Part shown: one piece after another, positions 49,141-61,900 of the stretch
Numbering within the stretch: the first letter of the stretch is position 1
Layout of the letters: each line of letters opens with the position of its first letter
From: Macropodus opercularis
Taxonomy: Eukaryota; Chordata; Actinopteri; Anabantiformes; Osphronemidae
Direction: 5' to 3'
Length of the DNA: 64,000 nucleotides
NCBI GenBank assembly: GCA_030770545.1
Contig: JAUCMP010000026.1
Span: 3,700,501-3,764,500, forward strand
The notes under the pieces: model-generated
Seen by the model: the letters and a program-made list of their open reading frames with translations, nothing else
What the model was told of the DNA's origin: nothing
Databases searched by the model: none
Program-made: the position numbers and the translations under genes

Positions 49141-52100
49141 ACACTCAATTTGGCCTTTGTCTGGTTCTTGTCAGCTCTTTAATCTTCGTCAGATAAAAGC
49201 TTCTAAACCCAGCAGCTAACGCCACACATCTTAATGAAGCACAGTGGCAATGACGAGTGGTTACGGGTTGTTCAGCAGCTACACGTGACAGAAAGCGTCC
49301 TTCACGTAGGAGGGAAGGGGGGCCAAAGGTCACAACCTCGCTATCGGCTTCTTGGTGGGGGCGAGCTTCCCGAAAAAGAAAGGGACAAGACAATTGAGAA
49401 CTCTCTCCAGCACCCAACCCCAGCAGCTTCCCCCCAGCAACGCCACATCCCATTGAATAACGGACGCTGTGATCAAAGGGGAATTCCTGCTCTCCGTCTC
49501 TCGCTGCCGTATCTCGTCGTACTCAGTCAACTGGAGCGAAGGAAGGAGGACATACTGGTTACTGGGGTCCTGGTGTACTGATTGGGACACAATGGAAGCT
49601 CACGCTGTGTCAGTTATGTGTGTTTGTGTTAAAGCATCCTCTACTGCCCTATATGCAGAAACGCACTCATGTGCATTAACGCACACACAGTACACACCCA
49701 GAGACAGATCACTCCACGACCACGACCCTATAGCAGGTGGCATGAGGCTCACAATTGCTGGGGTCCGGCTGGAACGTGTTCTGGGCCAGCTGTGGCGACG
49801 CGGTCCAACGGAAAGGACTAAGAGAAGAAAAGTGATGGAGAAACAGCGTAACTTACAATATTCTACCAATAAAACTAAATGAAGCATTTCAGAACCAGGC
49901 AGAAAAAACACTCACCAAGTTCAACTCATCACAGTTTTTGTTTTTTTTCTGCTATATCCAGTAATTCATTGTCACATAAATCACATTTTTGTCCATAAAT
50001 ATGCAGTGTATGTAAAACTTCACAGCCCAGTTACAGTAGCTCTGTTTCAAATCTGCGGCCAAGATAACCCAGTTAGCAGCACATACCCGACAGACGGGCC
50101 ACAGCAAATATCACTAACTGTTTTCTCAGCTGAAATAGTCTCCCTGTGACTAGAAAAGTGCAACGAAAGCTGTGTGTTCTTTGTGTGGAGTTTAGGACAC
50201 ACCCTCATCAGGCCAACGTCTTCTCAGCTTGGAACATGAAGCTTCACCATTTTTGCGCCGCGTTTTTGTTTTCTTTCGTGATTCGTCACATCAGCAGTCG
50301 ATGTGAGACGAGGAAGATGTTGTGTGGGGCCGGGCTGCCACACAGTGCGGCCACTGTCTTCCTCTAGGGCTGGAGTTTCCTCTCGCCACCTGATTCAGCA
50401 CCCCACATCTGCCGCAAATTAGCATGCTAACGGACGTGCCCAAACCCCTGGAGCCAGCCAACGAGGGGCCGAGGCAAACAGATCCCCATGACACACAGAC
50501 TAATGCAGCCAGACGGACGGCCCACAGGAACGCCTCACATGTTCCACAGAGGGAATGCAAAACATCCTGCGCACAGCAGCACCTCACAGCGCAGAGCACA
50601 TCTGGGCTGCATATGTACCATCGGCAGAGGAGAGGCCACAGACTGCTGCACGGTTCTGCATGCGTACACGGATGCTTGTGTGTATCCATATTTACACAGG
50701 GCGCACATTTGTTTCTCATATAGTGGCCGTGCACATGTGCGTCTATGTATGTTGCCAAATGGGCTGTAGCAGAAGCAGCATTTTTGTGGGTGGAAGGAGA
50801 GAAGATCAGAGCTGTAACTGTGTAGGAGTAGATACAATCAGCCATTCAGAGTCTGTTTAGAAAGGCGTGGAGGCTGGACATTTATAAAGGAATAGGAGTT
50901 GGTTCAGGTCAGTGGAAGATAAACACACAGAGGGCCACAGATGTTCTGACCACTACATACACTTTCAGTATAAACAAAGGAGAAAAAGAAAAAGAACAGA
51001 ACAGAGAGCCTATAAATATATTTACATTCCTAATAAACATCATAACATCAAGCCCTCGAGTGTGTATGATGTAATACTGGACTGATCCCCATGAAGAAAA
51101 ACCTCCATTTGTGGAAATGTGGTGAATAAGGAGGCCACGGAGGACATGTTCCTTCGCTGCAGTGTTGTTTGAACAAAGAGAGATATATAATAACTCATCC
51201 CGTGCTCCGAGGTCAGGTTCATTATTGCTGGTTAGGGCTCGGTCATCTCTGTCCACATAAAGCCATCGTTATACTGCTGTCCTTTGTCCCTTACAGGTAT
51301 CATTTCCCTGCAGCTGCACGTGAAGTACAAAAGGATTCAAATATTATAGGACGTAGGACTTTTTTCTTTCAGTGACTCAGCAGCTGAGGCCTCCATCAGC
51401 CTCTCTGCTCCTGGATGCACACGCTCCACTACTGCTTCTCTCCACTAGGTGCCACTTGTGGCCTGTCTCTGCACCGATTCACTCACTGAGTTTCTAAACC
51501 CTGTGCTCTGGGAAAGCTCTGTGATTTCCAGTTTCAGACCTTCACTAACACCCGACCAAGTGTTGTCAGACTGAATAATTGAAACGCACATGTTATAGTT
51601 TTAGGGAAAAAACACACTGCAGAAAAAAGCTCATTCATTTGCATGTGTGTAACATGTAAATACTGTGTAAAATAGTATCACATGCATCTTTTTTTACAGT
51701 GTAACACCTGAATTAATTCTACAGGAAATGACTATTTCCTGGCAGGGATGCAAACACCTGTAGTTCTCCTGAATGACTGGAAACAGCTACAGCAGAAACC
51801 ACGGCAGCATGTGGCCCAGTAGCGGAACTTTCCAGGCATTGTAGTTGTTATTGTCCTCAAATCACATTAGGCTACTGTTTCCCTTCCTCCCTACAGCACG
51901 TCTATTTCCCCAGAGGGACACCCAGGGCAGTGCTTAAGAGGCGCTGAGGAACGCAAAGATGAGAGCAAGGTAAACACAATGAGGGGAGGCTGTAAAAAAC
52001 AAGACTGGAACCAGCTTAGAGTAGAAAGTGCTCCAGCAGACAGCTGTGTACAAGTGATAAAGGCGAGAAATCTAAAAAGACTGACACCACTAACGACTGA

Positions 52101-55100
52101 ATGTTCCCTGGCCTGGCGCTACCTGATGTGAAAAAGTCTGAGAGCAATATTCTTGTTATGTTTCTGCGAGAAAGCAAAAGATGATTTATTTTCTAAAAGT
52201 GCACTTGAAACGTGAGGAGCTAAACCATCGAAAGGAAGAAATGTTTATCTGACAGTCAAACACATTAAACATCGAAACGCCGCTTTGCTCTGGAGGTACA
52301 GAACATATCGGAGCAAAGTGGGAAGCGACAGCATGAGTCAGGGCGTGGAGGGAAAACAAATACTGAGACGAAGACGCTTCATAGCTCATTTTATTTACTG
52401 GCAGAAACCGCATTACGCGAACTGATTAAGGATCCCTGGAGTGTGTGCTGTGCGTGTTCCTTTCCGTTAATGTGTTAAACACCTCTGTGGGCAGATTTTA
52501 ATCTCTCCTCTCCCTCTTTCTTTTCTCCTCTCCTCCTACTGAATGAAAGAGTAAGTGGGCTTAGGTTGTAATTACAGTAATGAATGATTTCGCTTTACCT
52601 TTCCGCCCATGTAACATGTTCTCTGATCCCCCTCCCTCTTTTTTTTGAAGCCCCTTTCACCCTCCCTGTTCCGCTGGATGTGGGCAGGCTGCTCAGGCCT
52701 CTTTGTTTTTAGTAAGGAGATCCCTTGTTTATGTGGCGGTGGGTGTCCCTGGGTGTTCTTTTCTAACCACGTTAACTTTGATCCAGTACTCCTACGCGAG
52801 TACGTGCAGCGTGGATGTAGTCCCGATAAGAGCATCAGTCTAAAAGATGAAACATTGCACTGTCTTTAAATTTGCACAACTGTGGTTTTTGTGTGTCTGT
52901 GCACATGTTTTCCGCTTGTAATGTAACAGCAGTATGTGAGTGAGTGGTTTTGGTTACTCTGGGAGTTTGCAGGAGTGTAATTATGTGTTGTTGAACAACT
53001 TTATAATTGAAAAGTCACTTGAAAAATCAGCACCGGAATCATTTTTATCATTGTTTGTATTCCCTGCACACTGAAGCCACTTGGGTTAAAAATAAATGAT
53101 CAGAAGTTCAACCCAATTTGTGAGTTGGCAAAACTTTTGCAACAGTTTGTTTTCACGCAGACTAAAGTCAGTGAAGCCAAATATTGGTCAACACTGAGCA
53201 AAGTATTTGGGTTTTTCACTTTGATACAGTTTCCCAGGCTTTTACTGCCTTCCTTGGTTGTTGTTGCCTCAATCTTGACTTGTCCTCTATAAAGCTTCCA
53301 CTTTTTCCCTGCTTGTTGTTGGGATGTTGTTAATAAATAAAAAGTAACTTCAGTGGCCCATCCACGTCTTCTCTGCTTATGTCAACCCAGCTAACGATGA
53401 GACGTTTGCTGGTTCTACCGTGGCTCCTGTATTTCTATTTCTACTTAAACCACCTTTGACTAGTGGACGAGGAATCGCCAGCCCTGAGCCATTCTTCACG
53501 GTATGTTGCTCACTACACCAGCGATTGCTTTCTTTTCTTAGCAATACACACTGTGTTGGTCTTACTCTGGTTTATTTATCCTTTTTAGAAGCAAGTGCAG
53601 TCTCCACCCGAAATGAAAACCAAGAGCAGTCATTAGTGCTGTTCATGTAAGAGCAATAAATCTTACAGGACACACCTGGGCAAGAAACAACTGTCAGTCG
53701 TGCGTAGTTGCAGAACTAAAACAGTTTTTGAGCATTTGTCTTATGTGAACGCTAATGGGAAAGCCTTGATCATGTATAGGTTACTATTAGAAGCTGTTCT
53801 AAAGTTAATACATACTTTTCTTGTTGTTGTTACATCTTCAGTTTAACTGCAGAACAGTGTTTATTGTGAAGAGGGCTGCTTCGTTCAGGATGCTGTTCTG
53901 GTTTTGGAGCATGCAACCTTGCTGCTTTGCTTCTCACCGCTCTCATCTACCTTGTTTCCAGCCACAGCAGGCAGGCGTCTTTGGTAATGAGGCGCAGTTT
54001 CAGTGAGTCAGCTTCGTAAGTAAATTATTGTCAGAGAAAACACTGTCTATACGCAAGACTGCAGTGTTAACACACAGCAAACAACGTCTCCAGTTTAATG
54101 AGTAATTGAGAGTCAACTGATGTGGGTTATAAAATAATCATCATTGCGGGGTGGCCTGTCTGGATATATATAAGTGGTGTTTAGCTATACATTCTGCACC
54201 TTCATTCCCACTAACACTGCTGTTATGTAACTTTATGGCCCTTACTATAAAGGATCACGACCTTGACGTGTGTCTAAAACTACCTGTTCAACAACTAACA
54301 ACAGAGAAAGTCGGAGCCAAACTGAGTAAACGTAGAGTTAATATTTTATTCAACAGGTGGTTAGAAAAAAACTAAAAGAATTCCTGAGTCTCTGCTACAT
54401 GTAGATGTTTAACTACACCACATTTTGACCAGTGATGTAATATAACATGTATAAATTATTTGAAAATATTACAAAAATAATTTCTGTCTTCAGGGATAAA
54501 AACAGTAGCTTGGTGATGGGGGTGATGGTCGGCCATGTCCACGTTTTTATCTCTTCGCACTGTTCCTTTAACTTTAATGGATGCAACAAATAAAGGAGGT
54601 GGCTGGATGGTTCTATAAAATGGAAATCTAATATATGTTGTGTGCACTACTTAGGGTAGTTCTTTTATGGTATTGCAGCAGCTGATTAACAGGTCAAAGA
54701 GTCAACTTCTCTGTTTTGTAATTTCACACCATGTACTAAACAACAAAACATTACATCTCATCACTAATTCAGCTAATTCAGCACATCAGCAAAGTTGGGT
54801 AGTTTTCATTTGCAGAAGTAAAACTATGGATTTAGCAAGTCATAAATGCAATCGAAGGTTCCTCTGCTCTACTACTCAGTCACCTGATGAGGAAAGAAGA
54901 CAGAAAGTGTGCATTTGGGGAAGTAAGCTCGCTAGGTTGGCACTGTGAACAGCGCTGACGTCTAAAGCTTGACACTTATCTTATGTCTGGCCTTTTGCCC
55001 TCACACCTCTTCACTCTCTGGGTCACAGCTGGGCTGCTGCTGCAGGTGTGTTGAACGCTACACGTCAGACAGAGCGAGTGCAGGGATCAGGAGCCGTGAG

Positions 55101-56300
55101 CCTTCCGGCCTCCCCAAGCCTCTGCAAATCACCCCCAGTAAAAACAGCCGAGAAGTGGAAGGGAAAACGATATGAAACCCAGAGTCACTGACCCCAGGTT
55201 CCACCAGCAGTTCACAGAGAGTTGACTGAGATGGAGGACAGCTTGTTAATTCCTCTCGTCCTCCATGGGCTCCAGTGTGAGCTCACATGCAGTATTGTCT
55301 TCTTTAATGACAGTCTGCCTTCTACAATGGGAATAGAAGTAGAAATTGCTGCAGCTGTTGTCAAAGTACTTTAGGCCTCAGTTCCGTTAATGGCCACTGA
55401 AAACTAGCTCTAAAAGAGCGTGATGCTGATGGAAAACTATAAAGTTAAAAAAAGCTAAAAGATTTATCTTCACAACAAATTCCAGGCTTTGAATTGTTAA
55501 TTTCACGTCCTCTAATGTGTGTTTTGGTGGCAATCTTGAAATTGTTTGGTTGTGCGGTTGCCTTTGTTCGTCACAACACACAGCAGCTCTATCCAGCACC
55601 CCTCGCTTTGTCCGAAATGAGATTTTCTGGCTCTCAACAAAATGTGTGGTTGGTAAATCCATGAATAGATTAGTAGAACTTGATACCACATTCCAGGATG
55701 GCACCTAATCATTCTTCTGAACATTACTCATAAAACATTTATGCCAAAAATGCTTTTCCTCAGTGTGGTCTTCTTCCATCTTTTGTGGCTTATTGCAGAT
55801 TAGCATCATGGCGCCAGTGCACCGTGCCTAGAAAAAGTATCCTTTGAATGCTGGACTTAACTTGCATCTGTGACGTAACAGTGATGGACATTTTACCATT
55901 GCCTTCCATCCCAACTGTCTTTAACCCTCCATTAAAACAAATAGCACTTCAATCATTTAAAACAACACAGCACATTCCAACATAACCATCCACTGATCCA
56001 CTGCTCCCTACAACAAATCTGATTGTGCTTGAAACTGGATGTTTTCTGGCTGCTTCACACGGTGATGGAGCCTTTCTTGGTCTATTGGTCAAACAAGGTT
56101 GAAAGGCAATAAAAATGCAAAAGTTCATCACAGAAAGCATGAAACTCTTCCTGACTCTGGGATGAGCACCTCCATTCGTCAGCACGTCTCTTTGCTTCAT
56201 ACAGAACGTTACGTTACTGCTTACATAAACCAGATGTGTCAAAAGATTACATAACGTTCATGGTAAGAACACAAAAACACACAAGTCACCACAGGGGATG
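49141..56300. other. No gene assigned; CpG-richer patches at 49.2-49.8 and 50.3-50.7 kb
   Basis: At 49.2-49.8 kb both strands are unusually open and CpG is raised, but no single frame has clean splice edges. At 50.29-50.85 kb five overlapping frames are open on both strands, which reflects composition rather than coding. The remainder to 56.3 kb is AT-rich without recognisable genes or elements. Confidence 0.4.
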
Positions 56301-56329
56301 CAAAGAGCGAACTGTGGGGAGCAGGGATC

Positions 56330-56530
56330 CATCAGCTCACACCAGCTCTGTCAATCAGAATGACAAGGTTTAATATGAAACACCCCAGTTAATGGAGGGA
56401 GTGTTTCTAATTAGGATGACAGACTGGAATGCTACACCAGGGCACATGAAACCAAAGGCTGGCCTATTAAACGGCAAATAATGGATTAGAGAGTTGACTC
56501 CATGTAAAAGCCTCCTTCCTCTGCTGCTAT
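56330..56530. promoter_or_regulatory. Candidate regulatory block
   Basis: Complex, repeat-free sequence with closely spaced cores: TGTCAATCAGAATGACA (a PBX/MEIS-like composite), CAGTTAATGG, TTTCTAATTAGGATGACAG and GCAAATAATGGATTAGAG. The density of homeodomain/TALE-type motifs suggests an enhancer; conservation is untested. Confidence 0.3.
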
Positions 56531-59500
56531 GTGTCACCTCTGTAACCCCTGAAATGCCTCCACTGTCCCTTCAGCTCCCCCTAGCTGAGCTCTGCAGCGG
56601 CCCAGGGTGAGGCATGTACGTCTGGCCCCTTTGAGCGAGCAACAGGCTCCGGAGAAAATAAATCTGCCAAGGTTCACGGTGAGTTCAGCCAAGCCGCAAC
56701 TCGAGGCTCTCTTATTCCTTCTCTCTCTCTCTGACACTGCTGCTGTCTCTGTCAATTCACCCTTTTCTACCTCCATGTTACACTCGTCCTCTTTTTCTCG
56801 CTCTCTGTTCCCTTCATCACTCCTCTGCTCTCTGTCCACAACCCTCACCGCACATTTGGTAATGTCACAGTCAGACCGTACGACAGTGATGTCATTGTTC
56901 GGATAATGATCTTGGGGAGGAAGAAGGACAGTCCTCTCACATGTGTTGCATCTGGTCTGCTTTGGCTGAGTGTCCGATCCAATCTACGTGCAGCTTGTTT
57001 AGTCTAGTTCAGACTTGCGATGTGCCTCTATAGGCCTCTGAACTTTTGATTGTTTTGAGTTGCTCTGAAACAGCCAAGAGATAAAGTTTGTACTTAATGG
57101 CTTTGGTCCGTTCTGACATTTTAGAAAATATTGTATCATCTGTATGTGATCTTACTTCCACAGCAGCTGTTTCCAGCTGTCTGTTTGCAACTCCACAAAG
57201 CCAGAGAAGCAATGGAACAAATGGTTCCAGCTTTCATAAATAACTAGTGTTTTAGTTAAATGCTACAAGATGCAACTAATTATAAACGTATCAGTACATC
57301 ACGCAGACTGGAAGGTAGAGACCCATGATCTGCTAGTGTCAAAGGTACTGCAACAACAGCTAGTGCACTGCTGAAGTAGCGGGACGACATGTGGCTGTTT
57401 AATGGAAAAAGGACATCTCTACTCAACAACAGCTAAGAAAGTTACAAGTCCTTCCAAAATGTCCCCTTTTATAAAAATAGGTGCTGATGTTAATTGTGCT
57501 ATTGACGTCTTAATGCGTTGCTTCCCAACCTAATTTGCTTGTAACCTCTTATGGCCAGTTAATACTTTCCACAATCTCAGGCTGCACCAGGGTCACCTCA
57601 AGTGTCCAATCTACAAGTCCAGTGCATGTGAAAGACACCATACATCTCAAGACTGTGCTGTTTAGTTCAACATCTGTTCTGATTTATTACTCATGCTGTT
57701 TTATTTTTTTCACTATTCGCACAAATACAACAAACAAAGGAGGCCTTCTTCATGTTCATGCCAGAGTTGCCATCAAGTTTGGAGCCTCTTTGTGAAGAAT
57801 GTGCCCACATGTGCATCCGCCAATTGCAGCAGGAACAGAAAAGCGTGCATGTTCATCAGAGCACAATGTATGAGTTGATATTGGCCTTTATTATTAAGCA
57901 AGGCCTCTTGGGGTGTGACTGCTTTGACTGAAGTGATTCCATCCTTTCCAAACTGTTTTATTTAAGCCTTTTTGTGGCCCTGGGTGTGAAAGGTATCCAG
58001 CATGTTGCATTAAAAAGAACAGATTAGAGAAATGTGTGAATAATAAGGATAATTTATGTGTGAGCTAGTGTGTAGATTTTTTAATTCCTTGCCAAGGGAA
58101 TCTTTTTCCACTTGTGGTGCATTCACGTCGTATGATTTAAATCCCATAATCACGAGCAGCCAAGCTGAAATAAAAATATTCACGCTAAACCTCCGATTTG
58201 TAATTCCAACTCAGAGCAATCATAAATTTCTGACAGCAACAATATCTCCCAGCTGATGAAAAGAAAATGTGTCAACAACTCAGCATAACAGGTTTGCTGA
58301 TATTATGTGAAAGCATCGAAAAGTTGTGAAATCCCGACTAAATGCTTTAAAGATGAAAATGCATCTGCTGAGCAAACATACAAGTCCCCAAACTGAAGAT
58401 TAATTGAGGTGTGGAATTACTAAAGAATGCTCTTAGCATTGCTTAATAGACAAAAGTCGTCAGCTTTTGCAGGAGCAGATGTTTACCCTTAGTTAAAGTC
58501 ACATCATGAGCTGAAGGATTATTACGTTTGCAGTAATTATCTTCTGTTCCTTCTGCAGACTGACAGTTTAACGGTTGCAACACTGCAAGAAAAACGAACC
58601 AGTGAAGGAAAAGCAAATATTTCTGCTCTAAAAGGTGAACACATTTCACACATCTGTAAATCCAATTTAGGTCAGTATTAAACTCGTTCGTTGGGTAAAA
58701 CTCTTTTATGTAAACTAAAGCACAAGATTTGCAGTTTGTGTGTCTTATGGGTGTTTGTGTATGTTTTTACCTTCATAAAGTTGGTGTTAAACAGACTATT
58801 TTACTCAAAACAGCTTCTAACGAGTGAGTAGACAGGGTTTCAGTGTGCTGATGAATGGTTGGCTATTTCAGACCTTAAACAAGGCTAAGATATGCTGTCA
58901 TCGCCATCTCTCTCCATAATGTAAGCAATGCCTCATCTAAATATTTTTCAAGGGAAAACAAGCAAATCACAAGTGAAATCTCTGAGTGAATGAGAGCTGT
59001 TTACTGCAGAGAGGATCTCACCGGTGGATGGTGTCAGGCAGGCCTGCGATGACACTGCTAAGACCTCTCTCGATGAAGCCGTTTATCAGAAATGGACAGA
59101 TAGTTTTGAAAAGAGAAGGGGAGGAGGTCTGGTCACTGAGTACTTCCAGACCTCTAATGAGGACACAGCGTGTGCCTTCACCCTGTAAACTTTGACCTGT
59201 GCCACAGCAGAGCAGAGGCTGAGCTTTAAAAGAAAAGGCACTGGGAAACCTAACGACATGCTCCCAACACACACAGTTTTACTTTGCCAGTGGAAGAAAT
59301 GGTTTCACACTATAAACCATAAACTGTGGAAAATATCAGCTTGCAGTAAACAAGCTAGAAAACAAAGGCGTCATTGTAGGGCCCAGGCCCGCTTCAGATC
59401 AGATACTGTATATGAAAAAGAGTCTGTAACCACACATGTCCACAGTGTGTCCACATTACACGGATACACATTCCTCCTCATCATTTCAAATCACTGCTCC

Positions 59501-61600
59501 GCTGTTTATGCTTCCTGGACAAATTGTGTGAGTAACTGTATGTAACCCCTCTTTGTCTGTCATTAACTACGCCTTATCTCGAGGTCTTAGACAAACCCCA
59601 ATCCTCTAATATTATTGATGCCTCCTTTGACAAGTGTTAAGGATGTCTCCGAATAATGTGCAGCTCATTCAACAGAGTCTTGTTCTTAATCCCTGAGCTA
59701 GAAGAGGGAGGACTTTCAGTTCATGCAGGGAGTGGTGGGAGTTTAGATTACATCCAGACTATAATTATAAGGCCCCTTGATTGATAAATAGCTGCAAATG
59801 CTAATACACATTAAAGCTTTCATGTACACGCTCGTGCAGGCCTGTGAATGCACAGACAGCGCTGTGTGCAGGTTGGGAGACTTAGATCCACGGAGATTCT
59901 CAAGCTCAGTCTTCTCTTCTCGGGCTGTTTTCAAGGCCAGGTTAATTTGTGGCAGTAATGTAATCCAACAAGAACTAGGCAGCATTAGAAGCCAGGGGCA
60001 CACTGTGATGCATGTGAGTCTGTGGCAGATAGCTGAGGGGTTTGGACCATGTTGCTGTCTTGAAATTCAGTCTGACAAGATGTTTTCCTTTGTGTTTACT
60101 TCACACGTCTAACCAAAGAGTGGAGTGAACATTCTCACGTGGTTTTCAGGGAGGCATTCTGGTTAATGTTGTTATGTGACAACAAACAAAACCAAGAGAG
60201 GGGAAAAACAGGTTTACCAGCACAGCTGACACATGGCACCACAGTGGCTTGTGTAATTTCTGGAGGTGAGCTGTGACTGAAGTAGCAATGCCTAGGCACC
60301 GGAGCTGGAACGTACATAAACACAAGCAAAGGGGCTCGATCCAGTCGTCTTCAAACAATCACTAATTTCACGTTGTATCTTCAAGCATGAATGCCCAACT
60401 GTGTTTGGTCTGTGTGCACTCTGACCCCTGTCCCTTATCCAAGTAATCTCCTCTTCATCCCAAGCTCAGTCCGGCTCAGCCCAGCTTAGGCCGGCCCTCT
60501 CAACAGGGCAAACTGCAGGGCCCCTAATCATCTCATTTGGACCAGATCAATGGCACTGATGATAAGAGCCCAAGTGTGGACCAAATGAGGGCCGAACAAA
60601 GCACTCTTCTTAAAACAATGACCTCGGAGCAAATAACCCCTGGGCGAGGGAGGTCAGTAGGTTGGTGACCTGGGTGGGTGCGGCGGTGGAGGTGTCCAAC
60701 TGGGCCTAAGAGGGGGAATCTGAGTCCCTGGTGTCCCTGCTGGTGGGCCAGCTGAACAAACAGCAGCGAACAAGGCTGGGTTTCAGTGTGCAGAGACACC
60801 GTGTTCCAGCCATGCAGGCCTGATTTCAGACCAGACCCGCCAAGACCCAGGACAGTGTGAGGACAGTGAGCTGCTTTCTTCTCTGGGGAAAAAGGTCACG
60901 GCTGATCAGCACACATACCAAAATGGACACACACACATGCACAGATCTGCATGCTTGCATTGTCCCATGCACACATCGTCTTTGCAGCGTTGGCATGCAT
61001 GGATTCTTGCAAGTGCATAGGCAGACACGCACATACATACACAGTAACTGTGAATTCACCCGACGTCAGTCACTCTCGCATTCAACACAGAAGGCCTGTG
61101 TCTACTTCCTGCTCAAAATAACACTCCAAGCTATTGATTTTTCCTTCTCTGTTTCTCCACAGCACGTCCACTGTTTCCACTTATTTTAACTGTTCTCCAA
61201 GAAATGTGGCCCTTCTGACATCACCCCAAGGGCAGATACATTCCAGGAAATATTCCATATCTGCACAGTGTTTTCAAGATGCATGTCATTTTGCAAAACT
61301 GATTATGTAAAAACCTGGAGCGCAGACAGATGGAATTAGCTAAAGGATGCTGGCTGTGGTTATTATTGGTTTGGGAAAGCTTAAGTCCAACTACAACGGG
61401 TGATAGACACTGTCCAGATAAAACAGATGAGGACGTTCACTTTGCCATTCCTCCTGTCCCTCTTTGATGCCAAACAAAACACAGGCGAGTCATAATCAGA
61501 TCAGGTCAACCTGAGTCGGATTCCCAATTCTATGCGCTCCAGTTCTGGCAAAATAGGGTCACTGGAAAATAGGATTTTGGTAAAACAGACACTCACTCAC
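56531..61600. other. No gene assigned
   Basis: No exon supported. The segment at 56.70-56.84 kb is a C/T-rich low-complexity tract. A coiled-coil-like minus frame (LALKTAREEKTELENLR, about 59.90-59.96 kb) lacks a convincing acceptor. Around 60.45-60.75 kb the sequence is GC-richer and complex and may be regulatory. Confidence 0.4.
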
Positions 61601-61619
61601 ACTGTGTACAGAAGCAGCC

Positions 61620-61900
61620 TTGTTTGGGGCAGTGGGGGGCAGAAGCGCTGATAATGACTGGCGCACATGAAAGAGCGGCTCCTCACGAGAAAACAAACTT
61701 CACCAGTGGAACCGTTGTTAGCAGGATGACCTCTGCGCCCCTCAGTGGGCACATTGTCCCCCGATGGATCTCCTCTGACAGCCCGTCACTCAGCTGAACT
61801 GTCCCTATCAACCAATCAGAGCCGAGCGCCAGCAGCCCTCTGGGAAAACTCCACCCGCTAAAAGAACTTAAGAATTTGGTGTGAAGCCATGTTTAGACCA
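61620..61900 (+). promoter_or_regulatory. Possible CCAAT-type promoter
   Basis: A GC-rich patch holds AACCAATCAGAGCCGAGCG (CCAAT at 61812-61816), followed about 45 bp downstream by a weak TATA-like CTAAAAGAA. Plus orientation is suggested only by that order. No downstream exon is recognised within the window, although CpG-rich sequence continues at about 62.64-62.78 kb. Confidence 0.25.

Noticed and set aside
50291..50860. 184-codon minus frame and four overlapping frames
   Set aside because: Both strands and several frames are open at once, with no motif or family match; explained by base composition.
55380..55730. Open frames on both strands, considered as a transposase fragment
   Set aside because: No catalytic motif, terminal repeats or target duplication could be seen.
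59880..59970. Coiled-coil-like minus peptide (LALKTAREEKTELENLR), considered as a mipol1 exon
   Set aside because: Does not match MIPOL1 as I know it and lacks an acceptor; helix-like composition alone is weak evidence.
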